The notes under the pieces are model-generated. The model had not been told where the DNA came from. It made no database searches and saw only the letters and a list, made by a program, of their open reading frames with translations. This document shows positions 1 to 7,699 of a DNA stretch of 64,000 nucleotides, piece after piece. The position numbers and the translations under genes are program-made. The first letter of the stretch is position 1. Each line of letters starts with the position of its first letter. The stretch is from Stenomitos rutilans HA7619-LM2 (GTDB lineage: Bacteria; Cyanobacteriota; Cyanobacteriia; Leptolyngbyales; Leptolyngbyaceae): positions 1 through 64,000 of the forward strand of contig JAHHIE010000033.1 of assembly GCA_019358945.1 (NCBI GenBank), given 5' to 3'.

Positions 1-732
1 ATCTAAGCGACGATCACCAATGGATTCTCCAGTTTTTCGGTTCTGCTTGCCGTCACTACGACTTGCTGTGTTGAGGGGGTTTAATCCTTTTGTGCCAGTT
101 GGAAGTGCGGAATGTGGGTTACACAATGTCAGATTGCCAGATGCTTCTGACCGATCGTTAGAAACCCAACCTTGCCGGGGCGCTAGAATGGCAACCCAGT
201 TGCGCTGGTTTGCCTGAACGATCGTGGCTGGAAAACTGTCGGGTCTGACGGTTGCCCCATTCTTAACTGCACCAATAATCTTCGCCTTCAAACTCGGTTC
301 GGCACGAATGCGGAGATCTTCTCCTGTGGGTACTCGGACTCGAAGGCAGGTGACGTTTTCCAGCTTGGTGCTGATGGCTGTGTTGACGATCGTGTTGATC
401 AATGCGCCCTTTTTCCAGCAGCCAAACTCAACTTTGCCTGTACCAATTTGGTCGATCGAGTTGCTGAGCCGAAACCAGTACGGCGTTTCGTCCTTTGGTG
501 TACCGATCGCTTCAGAACACGCCTGCTCAAAATCCAGAAACCCACCCGCTTCACTGTTAGAAAACCCGCTACTAAAGCCTGCGGCAGCAATTTCATTCTT
601 GGGCCGCCACACACTCCAACCAGGTTCGGGGTTCTGGTTCAACCCCTTTGGATTCGTCTCGGCTGCCTGGGCCGGCAGGGTGAAAGAGAGGGCGATCGCA
701 CTTAATAACAGCAGTTGAAACCCACGTGGCAT
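1..732 (-). CDS. Exported protein with bacterial SH3-like domain (partial, C-terminus off the window)
   Basis: The reading frame is open from an ATG at 730-732 through the left edge without a stop, giving 244 codons, so the C-terminus is missing. Residues 1-23 form a signal peptide (basic start, hydrophobic LLLLSAIALSFTL, AQAAE cleavage region). Residues about 125-195 look like an SH3_3 domain: LRVRVPTGEDLRIRAEPS followed by a GAVKNGATV-type strand and a W..I....GWVS segment. Such domains usually bind peptidoglycan or other wall components in the periplasm; that role is inferred. Two cysteine pairs (CSEA, FGCW, VTCL, TLCN) could form disulfides. No enzymatic domain is visible in the part present. 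Confidence 0.8.
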   Translation of the reverse strand, partial: MPRGFQLLLLSAIALSFTLPAQAAETNPKGLNQNPEPGWSVWRPKNEIAAAGFSSGFSNSEAGGFLDFEQACSEAIGTPKDETPYWFRLSNSIDQIGTGKVEFGCWKKGALINTIVNTAISTKLENVTCLRVRVPTGEDLRIRAEPSLKAKIIGAVKNGATVRPDSFPATIVQANQRNWVAILAPRQGWVSNDRSEASGNLTLCNPHSALPTGTKGLNPLNTASRSDGKQNRKTGESIGDRRLD

Positions 733-1016
733 CAGTTACTTTCCTTCAATCTACGTCTCAGCAACCTTAATCAAACGAGTAAACCACAAAGAAGATCTCT
801 ACGGGTTGTCCTGCCTCATCAAGAGTGAGCAATATGCCCACCCGGCTTTTACTGATTCAGGCAACGGAATACCTGCTGAGCAAATAGCAAGCTTAACAGC
901 GATTTTGTGGTGCGATGCAAAGAAGCAGCGGTGAGGGTGTCGCGGGAGACGTGGGAGGCGATCGAAACCAGAATGTTAACGGTTTCGGCTGAATCAAGCG
1001 AAGCGTAGGAGGAGTA

Positions 1017-1472
1017 TTACTCGATCGCAAACACATCCTTAAATAACCGTCGAATGGTTTCTCTTGCCGCGCTGAAACCACCATCAAAGTAGATCGCACC
1101 AATCACCGCTTCCAGGCTTTCCGCCAGCACGTAAGGTTGTTCATACGCCCGTTGCTGCTTTTCGCCCACGCCCAACTTGAGCACGTAGCCTATTCCCAGT
1201 TGCTCACTGAGTTTTGCCAAATTTTCTTCGCGCTCTAGCTCAATCTTTTTCACCGTGATATCTTGCCGCGTGGCAGAACCTGCCCGAATCAACAATTCTG
1301 TTAATACGGTTTTGAGGACGGCATCGCCCAGCGTGCGGTAAATTTCCTGGTCTTCGCACGCCTGATTTTTCTGACGTTGCTCTAACGCATACGCTTTGCG
1401 AGTCAATGCTCGTGTCAGAATGCGTTTATCAAAGAAGAAGTAACCAAGTTGTTCTTCGAGGGCGGTAGACAT
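1017..1472 (-). CDS. Stand-alone RNase III domain protein (no dsRNA-binding domain)
   Basis: 151 residues covering only the RNase III endonuclease fold. The first signature reads QEIYRTLGDAVLK around residue 45 and the second LAESLEAVIGAIYFDGG around residue 120. Full RNase III enzymes are about 220-250 aa with a C-terminal dsRBD, which is absent here, so the protein resembles Mini-III or the single-domain RNase III paralogues of cyanobacteria, which process rRNA precursors or structured RNA as dimers. By eye, the position matching E. coli E41 is Arg and that of D114 is Glu, while E38, D45 and E117 equivalents are kept, so activity may be altered. The gene is monocistronic; its upstream region is filled with dispersed repeats. 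Confidence 0.75.
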   Translation of the reverse strand: MSTALEEQLGYFFFDKRILTRALTRKAYALEQRQKNQACEDQEIYRTLGDAVLKTVLTELLIRAGSATRQDITVKKIELEREENLAKLSEQLGIGYVLKLGVGEKQQRAYEQPYVLAESLEAVIGAIYFDGGFSAARETIRRLFKDVFAIE

Positions 1473-1478
1473 GATGGT

Positions 1479-1736
1479 TATAAGGCAGAGGGCAGAGGGC
1501 AGAAGGCAGAAGGTGGAGGGATGAGGGATGAAGGCTAAAGGCTAAAGGATAAAAGTTGATGGCAGAAGGCAGGAGGCAGAAGGTGGAGGGATGAAAGGCT
1601 AAAGGCTAAAAAGCTGATAGCTGGTAGCTGAAGGCTAGATAATTTAGCCAGTGACCAGAATTTACTCAAAGCTCAAACCGCGTTTCTCGACAGCTTCATC
1701 TTTTATCCTTGATAATTTATCTTTTATCCTTTCCCG
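1479..1736. repeat. Dispersed low-complexity repeat cluster
   Basis: The spacer between the RNase III-like gene and the creatininase gene is largely variants of AGGCAGAGG, GGATGAAGG, GGCTAAAGG and TTTTATCCTT units. The purine-rich half (about 1485-1630) and the pyrimidine-rich half (1698-1735) are partly complementary. The same units recur at many other places in the window. Confidence 0.8.
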
Positions 1737-1738
1737 TT

Positions 1739-2548
1739 ATGCTTCACGGCTTTATTCCACCCGATCGCTTCTTTGCGTACCTAACCTGGACAGAGATTGA
1801 GGCAATGCCGAATAAGAGTAATGTGGTGATCATTCAGCCTGTGGCGGCGATCGAGCAGCATGGGCCACATTTGCCGTTAGCAGTGGATGTGGCGATCGGG
1901 CAAGCGGTGATTGGCAAAGCGCTAGAGAAGTTGCCTACTAGTGTGCCCTCTTATGCGTTGCCATCACTGTACTACGGCAAATCGAATGAACATTGGCATT
2001 TTCCAGGGACGATTACGTTGAGTGTGCAGACGCTGGTGGCAACGTTGATGGAGGTTGGTGACAGCATCTATCGGGCAGGCTTTCGCAAGTTGGCGTTTGT
2101 GAATGCTCACGGCGGGCAACCGCAGGTCATTGAAATTGTGGCAAGGGATTTACGCCAACGTTACGACGATTTTGTGGTTTTGCCGCTGTTTATTTGGCGG
2201 GTGCCGCATGTGGCAGATGAGTTGCTCACGATGAAAGAACGGGAGCTAGGGATTCATGCAGGCGATGCGGAAACGAGTCTGCTGCTGTCGCTTTTGCCAG
2301 AGCAGGTGAAAATGGAGCGGGCGATCGCCGAGTATCCCCAAGGCTTACTAGATGACAGTTTGCTGAGTATGGAAGGAAAGCTACCGTTTGCCTGGATGAC
2401 GCGGGATCTCAGCAAAAGTGGCGTTTTAGGCGATCCGACGACAGCGACGAAAGAGAAGGGCGATTGCATCCTGGCATCCCTTGCCGATGGCTGGGTACAG
2501 GCGATTCAGGATATTTACCGCTTTCAACAACCACAAGCCTGGAAGTAG
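1739..2548 (+). CDS. Creatininase family amidohydrolase
   Basis: 269 residues. The metal-binding signature EQHGPHLPLAVD (E39, H41, D50 with this start) is clear, followed by YYGKSNEHWHFPGT, VNAHGGQ and HAGDAETS, all hallmarks of the creatininase/creatinine amidohydrolase fold (PF02633). Members hydrolyse cyclic amides (creatinine, formamidopyrimidines, mycofactocin precursors); the substrate cannot be told here. I chose the ATG at 1739 rather than the in-frame TTG at 1709, because the codons between them lie in the dispersed repeat. It converges with the next gene, and a strong hairpin sits at its stop codon. Confidence 0.85.
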   Translation: MLHGFIPPDRFFAYLTWTEIEAMPNKSNVVIIQPVAAIEQHGPHLPLAVDVAIGQAVIGKALEKLPTSVPSYALPSLYYGKSNEHWHFPGTITLSVQTLVATLMEVGDSIYRAGFRKLAFVNAHGGQPQVIEIVARDLRQRYDDFVVLPLFIWRVPHVADELLTMKERELGIHAGDAETSLLLSLLPEQVKMERAIAEYPQGLLDDSLLSMEGKLPFAWMTRDLSKSGVLGDPTTATKEKGDCILASLADGWVQAIQDIYRFQQPQAWK

Positions 2549-2571
2549 GGGCATGGCAATGCTATGCCCCT
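2547..2571. repeat. Palindromic hairpin between convergent genes
   Basis: AGGGGCAT (2547-2554) and ATGCCCCT (2564-2571) are perfect inverted complements, extended inward by GC pairs, so a stable stem-loop can form in either transcript. It starts within the stop codon of the creatininase gene. No T-run follows on either strand, so it is more likely a dispersed palindromic repeat acting as a 3' end barrier than a classic terminator. Confidence 0.6.
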
Positions 2572-2585
2572 GCAAAGAATGGGTT

Positions 2586-3095
2586 TTATTCAAACAATCG
2601 AAAGTAAGGGTATTGAACGGGTGCGCCTGGTTCCTTATCCAAATCAAAATTGATCACGTCCCAGCAGGGATCATCTTTGGGATCGGGGCTAAATTCGACA
2701 GGCAACCCATAGAGACGAGGACGCTGGGTATCGGACTGACCACGCCAGGGGGTACTGCGCTCCAGGTAGGTGCTGACGAGATCCTTGTAGCGCTGGGCGA
2801 TGATGACCCGCGTTGCTCGATAGCCTTGCGTGTAGAGGCGATCGAGGGCTTCGTGAATTTCAAACCGAATGCCATCCGGGTGGGTATGCTGCCGATACCA
2901 TTCGTTTTCCCATCGCCGCCAGTGTCGTCCCGACTGAAGATGTACCAATTCGCCTGTTTTAGGGTCTGATTCAAAAGCACCGTGTCGCTGGCACAAGTAC
3001 GTATCTGTGAGCGTCAATGCCGGGATGGTTTGGCGGCAGTGGGGGCACTGAATCTCCGGCCCGAAGATGGGGTATTGCAAGCCAAGGTTAGTCAT
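2586..3095 (-). CDS. TIGR02652 family protein (cyanobacterial conserved, zinc-ribbon N-terminus)
   Basis: 169 residues from the ATG at 3095 (an in-frame TTG lies one codon upstream). The N-terminus has a zinc-ribbon-like CPHC pair and a further Cys in TYLCQRHGAFE. The middle contains HWRRWENEWYRQHTHPDG and the end PCWDVINFDLD, matching my recollection of the uncharacterised family TIGR02652, found across cyanobacteria. Function is unknown. The gene is transcribed toward the creatininase gene and shares a spacer of about 110 bp with the divergently oriented carbonic anhydrase-like gene. Confidence 0.75.
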   Translation of the reverse strand: MTNLGLQYPIFGPEIQCPHCRQTIPALTLTDTYLCQRHGAFESDPKTGELVHLQSGRHWRRWENEWYRQHTHPDGIRFEIHEALDRLYTQGYRATRVIIAQRYKDLVSTYLERSTPWRGQSDTQRPRLYGLPVEFSPDPKDDPCWDVINFDLDKEPGAPVQYPYFRLFE

Positions 3096-3205
3096 CAAGA
3101 GCGGGGTTGCCTGTTCATGTGCGTCACTGCCAGTGGCTTTATTATACTCGTTAGGTCTTGCCCTCCCCTATAAGCAATTCCACGTTATTTACTTTGTGAT
3201 TTACC

Positions 3206-3760
3206 GTGACGCATGAACTTCCTCATCCCTCTTTTTGGGCGACTCCTGATCGCGCTCAGGCTGCTTTTGTGGCGGCAAACGCTACTGTCATCGGGCACGT
3301 GACGATCGCCGCTGGAGCCAGTATCTGGTATGGAGCGGTCGTCCGGGGCGATGTGGAGCAAATTGTGATTGGCGAGAATACGAACATCCAGGATGGTGCT
3401 ATCTTGCATGGCGATCCAGGCAAGCCGACGGTGCTGGAAGATCATGTGACGATCGGGCATCGTGCGGTCGTCCACAGTGCCCACATTGAGCGCGGCTGTT
3501 TGATTGGTATTGGAGCCGTTGTACTGGATGGGGTACGGGTTGGCGCAGGCAGCATTGTGGGTGCAGGAGCGGTGGTGACAAAAGATGTACCGGAGCGATC
3601 GCTCGTGGTGGGCATTCCTGGCAAAGTCTTGCGGCAGTTATCAGATGTAGAGGCAGAAGATCTCATTGACCATGCCAAACGGTACAAGCAGTTAGCGCTT
3701 GTTCATGCAGGCAAAGGCACTGACTTAGGCTTTGAGAGTGGATTTACAACTAAGGGCTAG
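3206..3760 (+). CDS. Gamma-class carbonic anhydrase family protein (left-handed beta-helix)
   Basis: 184 residues of hexapeptide repeats (for example IGHVTIAAGASIWYGAVVRGD, written in part), the hallmark of a trimeric left-handed beta-helix. RGD, the NIQDGAILH segment and TIGHRAVVHSA carry the Arg, Gln and His positions conserved in gamma carbonic anhydrases and relatives (YrdA, PaaY, CcmM N-terminus); H at the GHRAVVH motif and H of ILHGD are candidate zinc ligands. It lacks the RbcS-like repeats of CcmM, so it is a stand-alone homologue; anhydrase activity is not certain. Translation seems to start at GTG 3206, since no in-frame ATG lies near. psbY follows 75 bp downstream. Confidence 0.85.
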   Translation: MTHELPHPSFWATPDRAQAAFVAANATVIGHVTIAAGASIWYGAVVRGDVEQIVIGENTNIQDGAILHGDPGKPTVLEDHVTIGHRAVVHSAHIERGCLIGIGAVVLDGVRVGAGSIVGAGAVVTKDVPERSLVVGIPGKVLRQLSDVEAEDLIDHAKRYKQLALVHAGKGTDLGFESGFTTKG

Positions 3761-3766
3761 GAAAAC

Positions 3767-3795
3767 TTGACCGTTTGAGTTAAAAGTAAGAATAT
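3767..3795 (+). promoter_or_regulatory. Candidate sigma70-type promoter of psbY
   Basis: TTGACC at 3767-3772 and GAATAT at 3790-3795 are separated by 17 bp, about 40 bp upstream of the psbY start. The -35 box is good and the -10 box weak. Confidence 0.4.
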
Positions 3796-3835
3796 GAGAA
3801 TCATTCAAAAATCTTTAAATTGAGAGGCTCTGGAC

Positions 3836-3955
3836 ATGGACTTTGATCTACGCATTCTGATTGTTTTACTTCCTTTGGCGGCGGCTGGCGGTTGGGCTGT
3901 GTTCAACATTAGTCAGGCTGCTCTCAAACAGTTCCAGACGTTCAACTCTAAATAG
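3836..3955 (+). CDS. psbY: Photosystem II protein Y (PsbY)
   Basis: A 39-residue ORF: MDFDLRILIVLLPLAAAGG, then WAVFNISQAALKQFQTF. It matches the conserved layout of cyanobacterial PsbY: short acidic N-terminus, one transmembrane helix (residues about 6-24), then the WA.FNI..AAL.Q..... segment. PsbY is a single-span subunit at the periphery of photosystem II near cytochrome b559. A GAGAGG ribosome-binding sequence precedes the ATG. A rho-independent terminator follows at 3976, so the gene looks monocistronic. Confidence 0.9.
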   Translation: MDFDLRILIVLLPLAAAGGWAVFNISQAALKQFQTFNSK

Positions 3956-3975
3956 CTTCGTTCTAGTTTGATCAG

Positions 3976-4013
3976 CGCGATCGTCCTCTCAGGGGGCGAT
4001 CGCGTTTGTTTTT
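3976..4013 (+). terminator. Rho-independent terminator of psbY
   Basis: Perfect arms CGCGATCG (3976-3983) and CGATCGCG (3997-4004) enclose a short loop with extra C/G pairing and are followed by TTTGTTTTT. It lies 20 bp after the psbY stop. The arms contain the HIP1 core. Confidence 0.85.
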
Positions 4014-4111
4014 AGGAAAGGGAATCGGGAAGTAACCGCCGAGACGCGGAGACGCGGAGAGATAGAACGTTCTGAGGTCGGTTCTTTACTTCATCCTTTA
4101 GCCTTCATCCT

Positions 4112-5605
4112 TCATCCCTCTCCGTCTGGCTTCAGGTTTGAGAAAAGGGTTGTCCAACTGACGGGGCGATCAATGTCTTCGGCTTTAACTTCAAAGGTGA
4201 CGTTGCAGGCGGATGGTTGTTCGATCGCGTGGATGCAAAGCGTCGCGACATCGTCACGGCTGATGGCACCGCGCAGATGATCGCCCTGTTCAAGGATTAG
4301 CTGCTTGCCTCTAGGTGCTTCGGTTAAGGCACAGGGGCGAACGATCGTATATGGAATGCCGCTTTCGCGAACGGCTTCTTCACCCCGTCGTTTCCAGGTG
4401 AGAATGCCACCGAGCTGATCGTTCATTCTTACAGCGGGTGGTTCTTCGTTGAGGTTGATGCCGGGGCGATCGTATCGGGTGGTGCCAGCGGAACTCACCA
4501 GCACAAACTGCGGTAGGGTTGCTCCCCCATAAGCACTAATGGACTGAAGCTCCAGATCAAAGGCTCCGGCTATAAAATGCGGATTCAAGCCACCATCGTA
4601 TTCAAACTTACTCAGCATGAGCTGTAAGGAACAAACGTGGCTGGCGTTGAGCGGTGCTGCATTCGCTAACGACTTGGCTCGAAACACGGGAATCAACGTG
4701 CGGAAGGGAATGTGCACATCGATCCATTCGCCTGCTGTTGTGTCAAAGGAATGGGAGTAGGCGATACTATCCCACTTATCATCATCCCGCATGAGAAATT
4801 TGTAGCGTTGACCATCCCCTTTCACGCGCAGTTTGATGCCTTCATAGCCTGACAGATTGAGCGCGGGTTCCAGATTGCGGGTACGAACCGAGGCAAAGCC
4901 ACCGGAGTTGGATGTGGAGACGTTACCTGTAAAGAGTGCGGCATGGTCTGTCTGCTGGATTGTGCTGGCACTGACTCCGCCCATGACGACATCATCCAGT
5001 GCGCCCCAGAAAGTGGGGAGTGGGGTGTAGGGTGTGGGAGGGGTGAAGTCGAAGAGAACTTTTTCGGTTGTTTGAGCGGCTTGGAGTGGGGCGGTAACGG
5101 CATGAAGCAGGTTCTTGATGCCCTGGTAGTCAATGCTTTCGGGGATATCACCCACGACTTCGGGCAGATAGAATTTGATGCCCTGGTAGTATTTTGAGCG
5201 ATCGGGCGTATCCCCCTCTTTGGGCTGCACATGCGGCCCGACACAGCAAATCACCGCACGAATATCTTTTACCACCGCAGGCGTGAGACTTTCGGGAAGG
5301 GTGATGTCGGCATCAATGATGTCTACGCCTTCCCCCACCATCGCTTTGCCGCGTGCTAAATCTCGGACTAAGGCACGGACAGGATAACCCCGATCGCGCA
5401 ATTGCTGCACCACGCGCCTACCCACACCTCCCGTTGCACCAACAACAAGGATCGTTTTAGCGGCTAAAGGGGTCGTCATCATTGGTTGTGTCGTTTTAGA
5501 ACCTTGAAGCAGACGCTGAAACCAGTTCAGCACTGGAATGACCTCAAAGTACGTGAGGGTTTGCAGAAGTCTGCCAGCGTCCCAGGAGGATTTTGTTGCT
5601 TTCAT
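4112..5605 (-). CDS. NAD(P)-binding SDR with inserted CIA30 domain (HCF173-like)
   Basis: 497 residues from ATG 5605. After a short N-terminal segment (DAGRLLQTLTYFEVIPVL) comes an atypical SDR Rossmann fold with GATGGVGRR at about residues 57-65. Residues about 185-360 form an inserted CIA30-like domain (WGALDDVVMGGVSAS, GKVSTSNSGGFASVRTR-like, IPFRTLIPVFRAK), after which the SDR fold resumes (FVLVSSAGTTRYDRPG, YTIVRPCAL). This SDR-CIA30-SDR order is that of plant HCF173, which is needed for psbA translation, and of relatives in cyanobacteria. A role in photosystem II biogenesis is inferred; nearby psbY is suggestive only. The linker around residues 182-196 (FTPPTPYTPLPT) and the last codons derive from the dispersed repeat. 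Confidence 0.8.
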   Translation of the reverse strand: MKATKSSWDAGRLLQTLTYFEVIPVLNWFQRLLQGSKTTQPMMTTPLAAKTILVVGATGGVGRRVVQQLRDRGYPVRALVRDLARGKAMVGEGVDIIDADITLPESLTPAVVKDIRAVICCVGPHVQPKEGDTPDRSKYYQGIKFYLPEVVGDIPESIDYQGIKNLLHAVTAPLQAAQTTEKVLFDFTPPTPYTPLPTFWGALDDVVMGGVSASTIQQTDHAALFTGNVSTSNSGGFASVRTRNLEPALNLSGYEGIKLRVKGDGQRYKFLMRDDDKWDSIAYSHSFDTTAGEWIDVHIPFRTLIPVFRAKSLANAAPLNASHVCSLQLMLSKFEYDGGLNPHFIAGAFDLELQSISAYGGATLPQFVLVSSAGTTRYDRPGINLNEEPPAVRMNDQLGGILTWKRRGEEAVRESGIPYTIVRPCALTEAPRGKQLILEQGDHLRGAISRDDVATLCIHAIEQPSACNVTFEVKAEDIDRPVSWTTLFSNLKPDGEG

Positions 5606-5676
5606 CAAATTCCGTGAGATTATGCCTTGAGAAAACGCGTTGCTAACGCCGTTGCTTACATCCTAGCGAGTTTGCC

Positions 5677-6573
5677 ATGCTGCAATTTCATCCCCCAGGT
5701 ATTGGACAACGGGTTGTAGAAACCTCACTGAGAGCAATGGTGTATTACACACCTGTAGGTCAGCCTTGGACGATTGCGGCATCCAATGCACCAGCCCTCT
5801 TGTTTTTACACAGTTTTGGGGGCGGTGCTTCTGGCTACGAATGGTCGAAAGTCTATCCAACATTTTTGGACTCGCATCGCGTGCTGGTGCCCGATTTAAT
5901 TGGGTGGGGTCAGTCCGCCCATCCAGTACGGAATTATCAAGTGGCGGACTATCTGATGACGTTGACAGAGTTCATCCAGAAAACCTGTCCCTATCCGGTG
6001 ACGATCGTCGCGTCATCGTTAACAGGCGCGATCGCCGTTCGTCTTGCCATTCAGCAGCCTGCTTTGGTAAAAGCCTTAGTTCTCATTTCTCCCTCTGGCT
6101 TTGCCGATTTTGGGCAGGATGCCGGACGAAGATTGCCGCTACAGGTCATCAACGCCCCCTTGCTTGACCAACTGATTTATACGGTTGGTGCTACGACTGA
6201 CGTTTCTGTACGCAATTTCCTAGAGCGGTTTCTATTTGCCCAACCCGATCGCGTCTCACCAGAAATGGTTGAGGCTTACCTGGAATCTGCCCGTCAGCCA
6301 AATGCACAATACGCTGCACTAGCCTTTCTGCGAGGTGATCTCTACTTCGACCTTGCTCGTTACCTGCCCCAACTTCATGTGCCAACGGTCATGCTGTGGG
6401 GCAAACAGGCACAGTTCATTGGCGCTGAAACGGGTAAACGACTCGCAACCCTAAACCCTTCTGCTGTGAAAGCCTTTATGCAGATCCCAGATGCAGGCGT
6501 ACTGGCGCAACTGGAGCAACCCGCGATCGTCATTGGGCTACTGCGAAAGTTTTTGCCAGGTTTGGAGGGATAG
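5677..6573 (+). CDS. Alpha/beta-hydrolase fold protein, likely non-catalytic
   Basis: 298 residues with the alpha/beta-hydrolase layout: oxyanion region LLFLHSFGGGASGYEW (about residue 46), VLVPDLIGWGQSAHP, nucleophile elbow VASSLTGA (Ser kept, but ASSLT in place of GxSxG), and C-terminal IPDAGVLAQLEQP. In active relatives the last motif is IPDAGHLxxLEQP, so the catalytic His is Val here. The acid usually in WGEKDRF is Ala in WGKQAQF. The protein therefore looks like a pseudo-hydrolase or uses other residues. It is divergent from the HCF173-like gene with a 71-bp shared spacer. Repeats follow the stop codon. Confidence 0.75.
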   Translation: MLQFHPPGIGQRVVETSLRAMVYYTPVGQPWTIAASNAPALLFLHSFGGGASGYEWSKVYPTFLDSHRVLVPDLIGWGQSAHPVRNYQVADYLMTLTEFIQKTCPYPVTIVASSLTGAIAVRLAIQQPALVKALVLISPSGFADFGQDAGRRLPLQVINAPLLDQLIYTVGATTDVSVRNFLERFLFAQPDRVSPEMVEAYLESARQPNAQYAALAFLRGDLYFDLARYLPQLHVPTVMLWGKQAQFIGAETGKRLATLNPSAVKAFMQIPDAGVLAQLEQPAIVIGLLRKFLPGLEG

Positions 6574-6741
6574 GGAGTGGGAGGCAGAGGGAGCGGGGGA
6601 GGCAGAGGAAGCAGGAGATGAGGAAGGAAGGATACCAACTGGTCATAGTGGCTGCCTGTGACAACCAGCAGGGAGCAAAGGATGGGGGATGAGAGATGAA
6701 GGATACCGACCTCAGCCCTGACCCCTAACCTCTGACTCTTC
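6574..6741. repeat. Dispersed low-complexity repeat cluster
   Basis: The spacer between the two convergent genes has GGGAGGCAGAGGGAGC, AGGCAGAGGAAGCAGG and GGGATGAGAGATGAAGG units, with TGACCCCTAACCTCTGACTCTT at its far end (given here as type description only). It holds no gene. Confidence 0.7.
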
Positions 6742-7431
6742 TCACGCCGCCTGTGGCAAATGTTGGTCGATCGCCTGACTACACTCCTCAACCGAGGCAT
6801 CTTCTGTCATCGCAAGCATCAGCGCTTCGTAGGCAGAAACGTTGTCTTGCAAAAGAGTTTTGGCACGGAGCAGTGACCAGCGCTCTTTTTGATCTCGTTC
6901 CGCAGGTGGCAGCCCTAATTGGACGAGTAAGCCTCGTAACTTTTGGCGATCGTCTGCGCCACCTTCGACGTTGCCATAGACCAACATTTCGGCAGCAATG
7001 CCTGCCATCCAAATGGTGCAGTAGCGGTCTAATAGCTGACCAGATAGTTGCCCCTGCTCGATCGCGGCTTCCAGTTCCTGCGAGTCAAAGCGAACTCCGC
7101 CCTGACCGGGATAGCCTTGCTTGAGTGCATCCCAGGCGTTGAGCGTATAGCCCGTAGCGGGAATGCCGAGCTGATGGGCCACGAGAAAATGCCCTGCTTC
7201 GTGACGAATGATGCGATCGCGGTGGGCTGCCGAAAACCGGGCGATCCAGTCGAGCATGAGTGTCGAGCCTTGCCCACGCCAGCTTAAGGTATCCAGCGTT
7301 GCCAGCCCTAAAACGCCAGCCGTGGCAATCGCAGGGACCAGTGGCGAGACATTGATGATCGACCCCAAGAGGCTCATCATGGTGATGGTAAAAATGCCGA
7401 TTGCCACCAAATTAAGCGACAGTTGACTCAT
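6742..7431 (-). CDS. Membrane protein with FtsH-like (M41-type) protease domain, no AAA+ module
   Basis: 229 residues. Two hydrophobic segments (about 7-25 and 28-46) precede a metalloprotease domain with HEAGH at about residue 77, followed by FLVAHQLGIPATGYTL and then AGIAAEMLVYGNVEGGADDRQKL, whose Asp would supply the third zinc ligand as in FtsH. FtsH normally carries an AAA+ ATPase before this domain; here it is missing. Such ATPase-less Zn-protease proteins are common in cyanobacteria and plastids and are often labelled 'ATP-dependent Zn protease' although ATP use cannot be direct. The substrate is unknown. An ATG start at 7431 is clear. Confidence 0.75.
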   Translation of the reverse strand: MSQLSLNLVAIGIFTITMMSLLGSIINVSPLVPAIATAGVLGLATLDTLSWRGQGSTLMLDWIARFSAAHRDRIIRHEAGHFLVAHQLGIPATGYTLNAWDALKQGYPGQGGVRFDSQELEAAIEQGQLSGQLLDRYCTIWMAGIAAEMLVYGNVEGGADDRQKLRGLLVQLGLPPAERDQKERWSLLRAKTLLQDNVSAYEALMLAMTEDASVEECSQAIDQHLPQAA

Positions 7432-7699
7432 ATAACCGATTATTAATATTTGTTGCCAACTCTAACCTAGCAGTAAATGGGCGTGTGCGATCGCTGACTC
7501 TGCTCAATGATTAGTCCAGTCAAATCTCAAAGTTACTATGATTGTGCCGCGTTACTGCTTTCTGCTTGAGTTGTTGAATTGCTACGATCGCACTCTTCCA
7601 TTGAAGCATGAGGTCGTAGAGCGCATGATGCAGCGTTTAGTCAGGAATGTGGCAATGAACTATGAAGGAGTCCAGCGAGTCAAAATGGTGGCGATCTTA
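7432..7699. other. Spacer without recognisable gene
   Basis: Non-coding upstream of the M41-like gene. A 62-codon plus-strand frame at 7538-7726 runs into the end of the dipeptidase gene and has no recognisable motif or ribosome-binding site, so it is not called. Confidence 0.5.

Noticed and set aside
224-718. Long plus-strand frame opposite the left-edge gene
   Set aside because: The minus-strand frame has a signal peptide, an SH3-like domain and regular codon use and runs off the window; the plus-strand frame has none.
1485-1640. Possible CRISPR array
   Set aside because: Units are degenerate, unevenly spaced and lack distinct spacers; no cas genes are present.
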